This document shows, piece after piece, positions 1 through 8,575 of a DNA stretch of 64,000 nucleotides. Location of the stretch: assembly GCF_000407485.1 (NCBI RefSeq), contig NZ_ASWD01000006.1:1-64000 (forward strand). Direction: 5' to 3'. This DNA comes from Enterococcus pallens ATCC BAA-351 (GTDB lineage: Bacteria; Bacillota; Bacilli; Lactobacillales; Enterococcaceae). How positions within the stretch are numbered: position 1 is the first letter of the stretch; each line of letters begins with the position of its first letter. The notes beneath the pieces were generated by a model. The model saw only the letters and a list, made by a program, of their open reading frames with translations, made no database searches and was not told the origin of the DNA. Both the position numbers and the translations under genes were made by a program.

Positions 1-83
1 ATGGAAGAAAAAGCGTTCGACTTGCATGTATTAGGCACGCCGCCAGCGTTCGTCCTGAGCCAGGATCAAACTCTCATAAAAAG
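1..83 (-). rRNA. 16S ribosomal RNA, 5' end only
   Basis: Read on the minus strand this is the canonical 16S start: GAGTTTGATCCTGGCTCAGG, then ACGAACGCTGGCGGCGTGCC and the stretch leading to TCGAACGCTTTTTCTT. The last part lies in the V1 region and is of Enterococcus type. Only about 80 nt are in the window; the gene runs off the left edge. The mature 5' end is placed by similarity to other Firmicutes and may be off by a few bases. Confidence 0.95.
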
Positions 84-266
84 TGTTTGAAACAGTCTTG
101 CGACTGTTCAGCTCAATTTAAAAATTGATTCGCTAGCAATTGCTTGCTATGTTGTTTGCTTCTATTATATAGAAGCGCCCTACACATTTGGTTTGTTTTA
201 TTCGTTCAGTTTTCAAAGGTCTACTTGATAAAATCGTGTGTTTCGTGCTGCATCAGCAACTCTTAA

Positions 267-295
267 ATCTTATCAGGTTACCGGCTGTTTGTCAA
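267..295 (-). promoter_or_regulatory. rRNA operon promoter
   Basis: On the minus strand a perfect -35 TTGACA (290-295) and a -10 TAAGAT (267-272) are separated by 17 nt, about 185 nt upstream of the 16S start. The leader between them contains a second TATAAT-like element near 164-169 with no good -35. Consensus -35 and optimal spacing fit a strong rrn promoter. No gene lies between this promoter and the terminator at 412-446. Confidence 0.8.
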
Positions 296-411
296 TAACT
301 TTCTTGAAAGTTTTTTCGAAAAAGTTTTATTTGTTTTTGTAAGACGAATCGGCAACTCCAATAATTTACCATTTCTCAGATCACACGTCAACTACTTATT
401 TTCATTTTCTC

Positions 412-446
412 AAAAAAACACAGTGAACTTTTTCGTCCACTGTGTT
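412..446 (-). terminator. rho-independent terminator of the 118-aa gene
   Basis: Stem AACACAGTG (417-425) pairs with CACTGTGTT (438-446). On the minus strand it is followed by a run of T, as expected just downstream of the gene ending at 464. Confidence 0.8.
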
Positions 447-463
447 CCCTTGTATGTATTTCG

Positions 464-820
464 TTAAAAAAGTGGTACACCTTCTATTTCAAAGGTATCC
501 AAAATTTCTCGTACGCTATCTGGCGTTTCCCATACAAACCCTTCTGGAAGCTCCGTTACCTTCTCTTCGTTCATCTCAAAGACGTATAGCGGTAAGCTAA
601 TGCCGTTTGCTTGCGTGTTAGTTAGTTCAACTAAACTTATCTCATTAATGTCAATTTGAACTACGCTCTTCAAAAAATTTAAAAAGCTTGCTAGAACAGT
701 ATTTTCCTCTTTAATTTCGGTACGAGCAAATTCATTCATAATTCCCTCTTGATGTACTAAAAAGCGTTTTGATCCATCTGCTAAATTCAACATAACCGTT
801 CCAGATACTTCTTTTGTCAA
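464..820 (-). CDS. conserved hypothetical protein, 118 aa
   Basis: I do not recognise a family. The product is a small, acidic, soluble protein with no signal peptide or membrane segment. It starts with TTG, supported by an AGGGGTG Shine-Dalgarno sequence about 7 nt upstream. The sequence alternates beta-like stretches (VMLNLADGSKRFLV, LPLYVFEM) with a helix near residues 38-52, suggesting a small alpha/beta fold. It is monocistronic, with its own terminator, between the rRNA promoter and the S1-domain gene. The ORF is long for chance and well punctuated, so I consider it real, but the function is unknown. Confidence 0.7.
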   Translation of the reverse strand: MTKEVSGTVMLNLADGSKRFLVHQEGIMNEFARTEIKEENTVLASFLNFLKSVVQIDINEISLVELTNTQANGISLPLYVFEMNEEKVTELPEGFVWETPDSVREILDTFEIEGVPLF

Positions 821-913
821 ACTGCTTCACCCCTAGGTAGCTACTTAGTCTTAACTGAATACTATCATATCACATTTTCAGAAACAAAGATATCGGCTCA
901 TGAAAATAGTTGA

Positions 914-1294
914 TCAATTTTCACACTTTAAATCACTTAAATATCGCAAGGTATCCTCAATCCAATTCGGCATCTGTTCCTGAATAGAACGAAATCCAAT
1001 ATTCTTGTTGCGATTAGTGAAATATCGCTTTCGTTGATACGGTGACGCTGGAGGATGATCTGCCAACGTACGTAAGGATAGACTAATTTTTTTTGTATAT
1101 TCATCAATATCGATGATTTGCACCCGGACCTTCTGCCCAATTTCTAAGTATTGATGAATGTTCTTTGTGTATCCCGCTTGAATCTCAGAAACATGAACTA
1201 AGCCTTGCGTGTGACTGTCTAGAGAAACAAATGCACCATAAGGTTGAATCCCTGTGATATCTCCTTTAATAATTTGTCCAATTTTATATCCCAT
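914..1294 (-). CDS. S1 RNA-binding domain protein, CvfD/YugI (GSP13) family
   Basis: This 126-aa protein has one S1 domain at residues 4-76 (GQIIKGDITGIQPYGAFVSL, then VHVSEI and VRVQIIDIDEYTKKISLSLR), followed by a short basic tail. Family members are small RNA- or ribosome-associated post-transcriptional regulators (general stress protein 13 in Bacillus, CvfD in streptococci). The start is ATG with a GAGGG site upstream. It is divergent from the MalY/PatB gene, and the 78-bp gap must hold both promoters. The S1 assignment is firm; the specific role is inferred from family and size. Confidence 0.85.
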   Translation of the reverse strand: MGYKIGQIIKGDITGIQPYGAFVSLDSHTQGLVHVSEIQAGYTKNIHQYLEIGQKVRVQIIDIDEYTKKISLSLRTLADHPPASPYQRKRYFTNRNKNIGFRSIQEQMPNWIEDTLRYLSDLKCEN

Positions 1295-1372
1295 TTAGTT
1301 CCCTCTTTTCGCAAGTTTTATTATACTGTATTTACAACAAAAAAAGAAGTTTGGAAAATTAGGAGGGATACA

Positions 1373-2539
1373 ATGGTCAATTTTGATGAACAGTTCAATC
1401 GAAAAGGTACAAACAGTGTTAAGTGGGATCAGATTTGCGAGACGTATCAAGAAGAAGAATTGTTGCCTTTATGGGTAGCCGATATGGATTTTAAAGCTCC
1501 CGATGGTGTTATCCAAGCTTATCAAAAAATGATTCAGCAGGGCATTTTCGGTTATAATACAACCCCGGACTCGCTCTACGAAGCGATTATCGATTGGGAA
1601 AAGAATCATCATCACCTATCAGTAGCTAAAGAAGAAATTTTCTTTTTTAGCGGGGTATTGGCTGGACTCGCTACTGCGATCCAAGCATTCACAGAACCAA
1701 ATGACGCAGTCTTAATTCATGATCCAGTTTACCCTCCATTCTCTGGTATTCTCACTGAGAACAAACGAAAAATCGTCCGCAGCAGATTGCTTGAAAAAGA
1801 CGGCCGTTTTGTGATGGACTACGCAGATATGGAAGAGAAGATAAAACAAAATCAGATTAAACTGGCTATTTTGTGTAATCCTCATAATCCTGGAGGACGT
1901 GTCTGGACCAAGAAAGAATTGAATCGTTTTGGCGAATTGTGTCGGAAATATCAAGTGATAGTGTTAAGTGATGAAATTCATCAGGATTTGGTTTTTGCTC
2001 CGCATCAAATGACCAGCTTCTTTAATGCTGGTGATAATTTTGCAGACTTCACTGTGCAATTTACTTCAATGACAAAAACCTTTAATCTGGCTGGGATAAA
2101 AAATTCGGTTGCTTTTGTAAAAAATCCTAAATTGCATAAACAATTGGAACACAAACAAACAGAAAATTTCCAACAGGAGATTAATACTTTTGGTTTGGTA
2201 GGAATGGAAGCAGCTTATCGTACCGGAGAAGAGTGGCTTGAAGAATTACTTGTTTATTTACAAAAAAATATTGAAGACACCTTTAAGTTTTTCAGCGAAC
2301 ACTTGCCTAAAGCAAAAATAATGCGGCCCGAAGGCACTTACCTGCTTTGGATTGATTTTTCTGAGTACGGATTAACTGATGAGCAGCTTGAGAATCAACT
2401 CGTTCATGAAGGAAAAGTGGTACTGAACGCGGGAATAAGCTACGGCCCTGGCGGAAAACAACATATGCGACTGAATGTAGCTTGTCCCAATGCAACTTTA
2501 TTGGAGGGACTCAAACGAATTGCTCAAGCAATAAATTAA
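1373..2539 (+). CDS. MalY/PatB family PLP-dependent aminotransferase (cystathionine beta-lyase)
   Basis: A 388-aa fold-type I PLP enzyme, expected to cleave the C-S bond of cystathionine to homocysteine, pyruvate and ammonia in the cytosol. Visible motifs are FDEQFNRKGTNSVKWD at the N-terminus, ADMDFKAP, the ligand stretch LCNPHNPGGRVW, DEIHQDL, and the PLP-lysine segment SMTKTFNLAG. The ATG at 1373 follows AGGAGGG with good spacing; the open frame upstream has no ribosome site. A terminator follows directly at 2541-2567. Some MalY-type proteins also have regulatory or other lyase roles, so the substrate is a family-level call. Confidence 0.9.
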   Translation: MVNFDEQFNRKGTNSVKWDQICETYQEEELLPLWVADMDFKAPDGVIQAYQKMIQQGIFGYNTTPDSLYEAIIDWEKNHHHLSVAKEEIFFFSGVLAGLATAIQAFTEPNDAVLIHDPVYPPFSGILTENKRKIVRSRLLEKDGRFVMDYADMEEKIKQNQIKLAILCNPHNPGGRVWTKKELNRFGELCRKYQVIVLSDEIHQDLVFAPHQMTSFFNAGDNFADFTVQFTSMTKTFNLAGIKNSVAFVKNPKLHKQLEHKQTENFQQEINTFGLVGMEAAYRTGEEWLEELLVYLQKNIEDTFKFFSEHLPKAKIMRPEGTYLLWIDFSEYGLTDEQLENQLVHEGKVVLNAGISYGPGGKQHMRLNVACPNATLLEGLKRIAQAIN

Positions 2540-2540
2540 A

Positions 2541-2567
2541 AAAATCGGCTCTCGGGCCGATTTTTTT
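2541..2567. terminator. bidirectional terminator between MalY and cyclophilin genes
   Basis: Stem ATCGGC/GCCGAT is flanked by A-runs on the left and T-runs on the right, so it can end the two convergent genes on either side. Confidence 0.85.
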
Positions 2568-3153
2568 ATTCACTTACTTCAATTGTTTCAATTACGATAT
2601 CATGAACGGGACGATCTTGAGGTCCACGTTGCGCATCACCAATTGCATCAACAACATCCATGCCTTCTACTACGTGACCAAAAACAGTATGGCGGAAGTC
2701 TAACCAAGGAGTCCCCCCCTGTTTGTACGTCTCAATGATTTCACCTGGGAATCCAGCCTCTTCTAACTGAGTCATCATGTTTGCAGGGACATTTTGGTTG
2801 TTAACGATGAAAAATTGACTGCCGTTTGTATTAGGTCCAGCATTAGCCATTGATAAAGCACCACGTAAATTGTAGACATTGCGAGAAAATTCATCCTCGA
2901 ATTTGTCACCGTAGATACTTTCTCCACCCATACCAGTACCGGTTGGGTCGCCCCCTTGAATCATGAAGTCTGGAATGACACGATGGAAAATTACACCATC
3001 GTAATAACCTTTTTTAGCTAATTCAACAAAGTTTTTTACTGTTTTCGGTGCTTCTTCAGGAAATAATTGAACCACGATATCTCCCATATTAGTTTTAATT
3101 GTAGCCTTTGGACCTTTCTGATCCGCTAAATTTAATTGTGGAAATTGAGTCAC
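2566..3153 (-). CDS. cyclophilin-type peptidyl-prolyl cis-trans isomerase
   Basis: A 195-aa cytosolic cyclophilin that isomerises X-Pro bonds. The core motifs are present: [38 protein letters not shown] with the catalytic Arg, [19 protein letters not shown] and [15 protein letters not shown] use the GTG at 3153, which has an AAAGGAGG site 7-8 nt upstream; the longer open frame adds about 74 residues with no cyclophilin homology. There is no signal peptide. The gene converges on MalY and is divergent from the ferredoxin-NADP reductase gene. Confidence 0.92.
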   Translation of the reverse strand: MTQFPQLNLADQKGPKATIKTNMGDIVVQLFPEEAPKTVKNFVELAKKGYYDGVIFHRVIPDFMIQGGDPTGTGMGGESIYGDKFEDEFSRNVYNLRGALSMANAGPNTNGSQFFIVNNQNVPANMMTQLEEAGFPGEIIETYKQGGTPWLDFRHTVFGHVVEGMDVVDAIGDAQRGPQDRPVHDIVIETIEVSE

Positions 3154-3373
3154 AGATATAGCCTCCTTTAATTGTCTCGTTCTATCATAACAAACTTTGC
3201 AGCTTTTTCCACGTAAATTCGATTGGTTAACCTCTTTTTTAACTTTATTCATGCACAGAAACCGTGTGTCTTCAACGACAACATTATAACATTCCCGCAT
3301 TTTCCAAACGCTTACCTTTTGGAAGGTTTGGGAAAAGTCTGATACAATCAATAGCAAAGAAAGGAAGAATGTC

Positions 3374-4363
3374 ATGGAGATTTTTGATATAACGATTGTA
3401 GGAGCAGGGCCGGTAGGAATGTTTGCTGCTTTCTACGCGGGTATTCGTCAAAAAAAGACGAAACTAATTGATAGCTTGCCACAGTTAGGCGGACAACTGA
3501 CGACACTCTACCCTGAAAAAAATATTTACGATATTCCCGGATTCCCAGTAGTCAAAGCTGCTGATTTAATTGGCAATTTAGAGAAGCAATTACAGACATT
3601 TCCTCATACTTATTGCTTGGAAGAAGAAGTTACTGATCTAAAGCAGCATGAAGGATATCTGGAACTAATCACTACTAAAGGTGTTCATTATACAAAAGCT
3701 GTTGTCTTAGCTATCGGAAACGGCTCATTTCAGCCAAGACGTTTGCAGGTTGAAAATAGTGAGGACTTTGAAAACAGAGGGATTGATTACTATGTCAACG
3801 ACTTGATGAAATACGCCGGAAAAAAAGTTGCCATTGCTGGTGGAGGAGATTCCGCACTTGATTGGGCTTTAATGTTAGAGCCGATTGCAGAGAAGGTATC
3901 AGTTATTCATCGAAGAGATCAGTTTCGCGGCCACGAGCACAGTGTAGAAAAGTTAAAGGAGTCAACGATTGATATCTTAACGCCTTACATCGTGACAGGC
4001 GTATCTGGAGAGCGAGAACTTGACACCGTGACTTTGCAAAAAGTTCGATCAGATGAGACAATGGAATTAAAGGTGGATCATCTAATTGTAAATTACGGCT
4101 TCACTTCTTCTCTAGAGCACTTGAAAAGTTGGGGACTAGAGTGCACACGACAAGCAGTGCTTGTGAATTCTGATATGAGCACCTCTATTCCTGGGGTTTA
4201 TGCTTGTGGAGATATCACCACTTATGATGGAAAAGTAAAACTGATTGCCACAGGATCAGGAGAAGCCCCTACTGCGGTGAATAATGCGCTACATTACATT
4301 GATCCAGAAGCTCGGAGACAGCCTGGTCACAGTACCAGTGTATTTCCGAAAATCCAAGGATAA
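3374..4363 (+). CDS. ferredoxin--NADP(+) reductase, thioredoxin-reductase-like (YumC type)
   Basis: A 329-aa flavoprotein that transfers electrons between NADPH and ferredoxin or flavodoxin. It has the FAD motif [14 protein letters not shown] near residue 10, [18 protein letters not shown], an NADP-binding [11 protein letters not shown] near residue 155 followed by [10 protein letters not shown], and the late FAD motif [21 protein letters not shown]. The CxxC redox pair of true thioredoxin reductases is absent, which fits FNR. It is followed 12 nt later by the PgpA-family gene. A role alongside the flavodoxin/Nfn block nearby is plausible but inferred. Confidence 0.9.
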   Translation: MEIFDITIVGAGPVGMFAAFYAGIRQKKTKLIDSLPQLGGQLTTLYPEKNIYDIPGFPVVKAADLIGNLEKQLQTFPHTYCLEEEVTDLKQHEGYLELITTKGVHYTKAVVLAIGNGSFQPRRLQVENSEDFENRGIDYYVNDLMKYAGKKVAIAGGGDSALDWALMLEPIAEKVSVIHRRDQFRGHEHSVEKLKESTIDILTPYIVTGVSGERELDTVTLQKVRSDETMELKVDHLIVNYGFTSSLEHLKSWGLECTRQAVLVNSDMSTSIPGVYACGDITTYDGKVKLIATGSGEAPTAVNNALHYIDPEARRQPGHSTSVFPKIQG

Positions 4364-4375
4364 CGGAGGAACATT

Positions 4376-4885
4376 ATGGTTTTTGAGACAACAGCTTTAG
4401 AAGAGACCGCACGCGCACTGTTAATTGAACGTGGCGTAACTATTAAGGACATTGCAGAGCTTGTTTTTTTCCTGCAAAAGGATTACATTGATAAGCTGAC
4501 AATGGATATGTGTATCCATAGTGTAGATCGAGTATTAACAAAACGAGAAGTCCACAATGCTATCATCACTGGCATTCAGCTGGATAAATTGGCAGAAAAA
4601 AAATTACTGGATTCACCACTTCAGGAAATTCTTGAAGAAGATGAAGGATTGTATGGCGTAGATGAAATCATGGCGTTATCGATTGTAAATGTTTACGGTT
4701 CAATCGGCTTCACTAACTATGGTTACATTGATAAAGTAAAACCAGGTATCTTGAAAGAACTAAATTCCCATGACGGCAAATCCGTACACACCTTTTTAGA
4801 CGATTTAGTAGGTGCAATTGCCGCATCCGCTGCTAGTCGCTTGGCTCATGAAGACCCTGAAACCTTAGATGATTTAATTAAATGA
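4376..4885 (+). CDS. phosphatidylglycerophosphatase A family protein (YutG-like)
   Basis: A 169-aa protein of the PgpA/YutG family. Typical features are the N-terminal GVTIKDIAELVFFLQ, the central VHNAIITGIQLDKLAEK, and the C-terminal DDLVGAIAASAASRLAHEDPET. Family members dephosphorylate phosphatidylglycerophosphate, but the Firmicutes YutG group lacks the long membrane segments of the E. coli enzyme and its activity is less certain. The ATG follows GGAGG. It is likely co-transcribed with the upstream reductase gene, and terminators follow. Confidence 0.8.
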   Translation: MVFETTALEETARALLIERGVTIKDIAELVFFLQKDYIDKLTMDMCIHSVDRVLTKREVHNAIITGIQLDKLAEKKLLDSPLQEILEEDEGLYGVDEIMALSIVNVYGSIGFTNYGYIDKVKPGILKELNSHDGKSVHTFLDDLVGAIAASAASRLAHEDPETLDDLIK

Positions 4886-4889
4886 TAGT

Positions 4890-4932
4890 AAGACTAGATC
4901 GCTTATTATAAAACGGCGGCTAGTCTTTTTTA
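4890..4932 (+). terminator. terminator of the FNR-PgpA operon
   Basis: Stem AAGACTAG (4890-4897) pairs with CTAGTCTT (4920-4927) and is followed by a T-run on the plus strand. Confidence 0.7.
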
Positions 4933-4956
4933 TCGCTATCTGATGATCAGAAAACA

Positions 4957-5013
4957 AAAAGCTCCAACACATGGACACTTTGAATGAAAAGTGTCTTGTG
5001 TTGGAGCTTTATT
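4957..5013. terminator. strong bidirectional terminator, 3' of nifJ
   Basis: A long stem formed by GCTCCAACAC and GACACTTT pairs with AAAGTGTC and GTGTTGGAGC. It has an A-run before and a T-rich run after. It closes the minus-strand flavodoxin-Nfn-nifJ operon and can also back up the plus-strand terminator at 4890. Confidence 0.85.
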
Positions 5014-5026
5014 TTGTAAAAACTAT

Positions 5027-8000
5027 TTAGTCTTTAGACTTCATTAATTCGCTATAGTTGTCCAAGCGTTTTTCTGCATCTTCCACTGTTTGATTCAGTA
5101 ATTCTTCTACTTCCGCTGAATCTTTTTTAATATTATGCAGAGCGGAGAAGCGTGTTTGACCTTCTAGGAAATCATTCATTTTACTGAAATCAGCTTTCTT
5201 GAAGTCCATACGCAACGGATCTTTTCCTTTTTCAGCTTGGCGAGGATCAAAACGATACAATTGCCAATAACCTGATTCAACCGCTTCGATCGATTCCTCG
5301 ATTGACTTGCTCATACCGCCACGAATTCCGTGGTTGATACAAGGTGTATAGCCGATAATGATTGACGGACCTGGATAGCTTTCAGCTTCTCGGATTGCCT
5401 TTATAGTTTGAGCAGCATTTGCTTCAATCGCCACTTGTGCCACATAAACATCCCGATAAGTCATGGCAATCATACCCAAATCTTTTTTCTTAGTCTTCTT
5501 ACCACCTGCAGCAAATTTTGCGATTGCCGCAGTTGGTGTTGCTTTCGACATTTGTCCGCCTGTATTGGCATACAGCTCATTATCCATAACAAAGATATTC
5601 ACATCTTCTCCAGAAGCTAAGACATGATCAATCCCGCTAAAGCCGATATCGTATGCCCAACCATCGCCACCAATGATCCATTGGCTTGGTTTAGCAAACA
5701 TATCTTTGTCCTGTAAAATTGCTTTTAATGCTGGATCTGTTTCTTCAGAAAGAACTGCTGCTAATTTAGCCGCACGTTGTTGTGTTCCTTCCCCTTCAAG
5801 CATGTGATCCAACCAATTTTGCATCAATGCTCTTGTATCTTCAGATCCTACACCTTGAGCCAAAGCTTCACGCATCTTATTCGCTAAGCGATTGCGCTTC
5901 GTTTCATTCGCAATGTGCATACCTAATCCATACTCAGCGTTGTCTTCGAATAACGAGTTGCTCCATGCTGGTCCTCGGCCATCTGCATTGACTGTATATG
6001 GCGTTGCCGGAGATGAACCACCCCAGATTGACGAACAGCCTGTTGTATTAGCGATCATCATGCGATCTCCATACAATTGAGTCAATAGCTTAATGTACGG
6101 TGTTTCTCCACAGCCGGCACAAGCCCCTGAGAATTCAAGTAATGGCTGTTCGAATTGAGAACCTTTCACGGAGAATTTCTTTGCTGGATTTTCTTTTTGG
6201 CGAAGTGTCATAGCAAATGCCCAATTAACCGCTTCTTCTTTTTGCTCTTCGTAAGATTTCATTACTAATGCTTTTTCTTTAGCTGGACATACTTCTACAC
6301 AAAGTCCACAGCCAGTACAATCCTCTAAAGAGACTTGAATACGGTATTTGTAGCCATCTTTTCCGCGCATGTCTCGAGTGATAAACCCTTCTGGTGCCTG
6401 CTCCATCTCTTCTTCATTCGCTAAGAATGGACGAATCGCAGCATGCGGACAGATAAACGCACATTCATTACACATCGTACAAGCTTCTGGAATCCACTCA
6501 GGCACTTCCAACGCGATTCCACGTTTTTCGTACGCTGCAGTCCCCGATGGCATAACGCCACCCAGCATTCCATTTTCAATTAAATCATTAACTGAAAGCT
6601 GGTTTCCTTCTTGACGATTGATTGGTTCTAAAATGTTGCGAACGTATGCTGGCTTGCTTTGATCAGTTTGTAGTGCCGGACGAACCTCTAGCTCAGCCCA
6701 TTCAACTGGAATTTCAACCTTTTTCAAAGCTGCAAATGTTTCATCAATGGCTTGCCAGTTTCGTTCTACGACTACTTTTGATTTCTTTCCGTAAGCAGCT
6801 TCCACTTCTCCTTTTAATAGAGGCAGGAAGGTTTCACGATCCATGATATCTGTTAGCTCAAAGAACGATGTCGACATCACGGTATTAATTCGGCCGCCCA
6901 AACCAATTTTTTGTGCAATATCCATCGCATTGATGATATAAAAATTGATTTGATGCTCTGCTAGGTAACGCTTAATTCGATTTGGTAATGCTTGCTTAAC
7001 CTTTGCTTCATCCCAAACTGTATTAAGCAAGAATGTTCCACCATCTTTCAAGCCACGCAGTAAGTCGTATTGGTGAATATAAGCATTGTTATGACAACCA
7101 ATGAAATCAGCAGCTTCTACATTGTAGGTTGAAAGAATTGGATCTTTCCCAAAGCGCAAGTGGGAAATTGTTACCCCACCAGATTTTTTCGAATCATAGG
7201 AGAAATAAGCCTGCGCATAATAATCGGTATTGTTTCCAATTATTTTGATTGCTTGTTTGTTGGCACCTACTGTTCCATCTGAACCAAGTCCCCAGAATTT
7301 CGCTTGGAAGGTAGTTTTTGGCGTTAAGTCCAACACCTCTCCCTGAGGTAAGGACAAATGAGTAACATCATCATTGATTCCAATTGTAAAGCGCTGTTTC
7401 ATCGTCTCAACTGGTAATAACAGGTGATCGTATACTGCTACGATTTGATCTGGTGTCACATCTTTTGAGGCAATTCCATAGCGTCCACCAATAACAACCG
7501 GACGATTAGAATGACGATAAAGGACACTTTGTACATCCAATAATAGCGGCTCGCCATCTGAACCTGGTTCTTTCGTACGGTCCAGTACAGCTACTTTTTC
7601 TACCGTTGACGGCATTTTTTCCAACAGGTTTTCTGCCGGGAATGGACGATACAAATGCATATCGATAAAGCCGACTTTGCGACCTTGTGCATTCAAGTAA
7701 TCTACTGTCTGCTGGATTGCTGGTGAAGCTGATCCCATAGCCACAATTACTTCTGTTGCTTCAGGATGTCCATAATAATTGGTTAAGTCATAATTCGTTC
7801 CACGCAGCTCATTGATCTTCTGCATATATTTTTGAACAATCGCTGGCATTTCATCATAATAGCGATTCACTGTTTCTCTTTGTTGGAAATGGATATCTGG
7901 ATTTTGCGCTGTTCCAGAAACATTTGGGCGATTTGGATTCATGCCTAATGCCCGAAACTCATCTAACGCTTCCCAGTTCACCATATTTTTCAAATCTTCA

Positions 8001-8560
8001 TAGTCGATTACTTCAATTTTTTGAAGCTCATGACTAGTTCTGAACCCATCAAAAAAGTTCATGAAAGGCAATTTACCTTCAAGACTTGCTAAATGGGCAA
8101 CAGCTGAAAGATCCATTACCTCTTGTACACTGCCTTCAGCCAGCATACAAAATCCGGTTTGTCGTGCCGCCATTACATCGCTGTGATCACCGAAAATACT
8201 TAGTGCATTCGTAGAAACAGCGCGCGCTGCCACATGAAAAACTGTCGGCAATAATTCACCAGCAATTTTGAACATATTAGGAATCATTAAAAGCAGCCCT
8301 TGAGAAGCTGTGTAGGTTGTAGTTAAAACTCCCGTTTTCAAAGAACCATGCACCGTACCTGCAGCACCTGCTTCTGACTGCATCTCAACTACCTTAACTG
8401 GCTCGTTAAAGATATTCTTGCGGCCTTGTTCTGCCCATTCATCGACGATTTCCGCCATGGTTGAACTTGGTGTGATCGGATAGATTCCTGCAACTTCGGT
8501 AAACGCATAAGAAATATGAGCAGCTGCTGTATTTCCATCCATCGTTTTCATTGTTTTCAT
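5027..8560 (-). CDS. nifJ: pyruvate:ferredoxin (flavodoxin) oxidoreductase
   Basis: A 1177-aa single-chain PFOR that oxidises pyruvate with CoA to acetyl-CoA and CO2 and reduces ferredoxin or flavodoxin. Visible parts: N-terminal pyrimidine domain (MDGNTAAAHISYAFTEVAGIYPITPSS, quoted in part), an adjacent [4Fe-4S] pair in the middle (CTMCNECAFICPHAAIRP and CTGCGLCVEVCPAKEKA), and the C-terminal TPP domain (CAGCGETPYIKLL, TTGCSSIWGG, GDGWAYDIGF). Length matches the bacterial family. I take the ATG at 8560, 7 nt from GGAGG, rather than the TTG at 8563. It is the last gene of the fld-nfnA-nfnB-nifJ operon. PFOR is unusual in lactic acid bacteria. Confidence 0.97.
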   Translation of the reverse strand: MKTMKTMDGNTAAAHISYAFTEVAGIYPITPSSTMAEIVDEWAEQGRKNIFNEPVKVVEMQSEAGAAGTVHGSLKTGVLTTTYTASQGLLLMIPNMFKIAGELLPTVFHVAARAVSTNALSIFGDHSDVMAARQTGFCMLAEGSVQEVMDLSAVAHLASLEGKLPFMNFFDGFRTSHELQKIEVIDYEDLKNMVNWEALDEFRALGMNPNRPNVSGTAQNPDIHFQQRETVNRYYDEMPAIVQKYMQKINELRGTNYDLTNYYGHPEATEVIVAMGSASPAIQQTVDYLNAQGRKVGFIDMHLYRPFPAENLLEKMPSTVEKVAVLDRTKEPGSDGEPLLLDVQSVLYRHSNRPVVIGGRYGIASKDVTPDQIVAVYDHLLLPVETMKQRFTIGINDDVTHLSLPQGEVLDLTPKTTFQAKFWGLGSDGTVGANKQAIKIIGNNTDYYAQAYFSYDSKKSGGVTISHLRFGKDPILSTYNVEAADFIGCHNNAYIHQYDLLRGLKDGGTFLLNTVWDEAKVKQALPNRIKRYLAEHQINFYIINAMDIAQKIGLGGRINTVMSTSFFELTDIMDRETFLPLLKGEVEAAYGKKSKVVVERNWQAIDETFAALKKVEIPVEWAELEVRPALQTDQSKPAYVRNILEPINRQEGNQLSVNDLIENGMLGGVMPSGTAAYEKRGIALEVPEWIPEACTMCNECAFICPHAAIRPFLANEEEMEQAPEGFITRDMRGKDGYKYRIQVSLEDCTGCGLCVEVCPAKEKALVMKSYEEQKEEAVNWAFAMTLRQKENPAKKFSVKGSQFEQPLLEFSGACAGCGETPYIKLLTQLYGDRMMIANTTGCSSIWGGSSPATPYTVNADGRGPAWSNSLFEDNAEYGLGMHIANETKRNRLANKMREALAQGVGSEDTRALMQNWLDHMLEGEGTQQRAAKLAAVLSEETDPALKAILQDKDMFAKPSQWIIGGDGWAYDIGFSGIDHVLASGEDVNIFVMDNELYANTGGQMSKATPTAAIAKFAAGGKKTKKKDLGMIAMTYRDVYVAQVAIEANAAQTIKAIREAESYPGPSIIIGYTPCINHGIRGGMSKSIEESIEAVESGYWQLYRFDPRQAEKGKDPLRMDFKKADFSKMNDFLEGQTRFSALHNIKKDSAEVEELLNQTVEDAEKRLDNYSELMKSKD

Positions 8561-8575
8561 CAATTTGTCCTCCGC

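Noticed and set aside
5408-7100. Plus-strand open frames inside nifJ and similar frames opposite rnf genes
   Set aside because: They are shadows of strongly supported minus-strand genes, without ribosome sites or family similarity.
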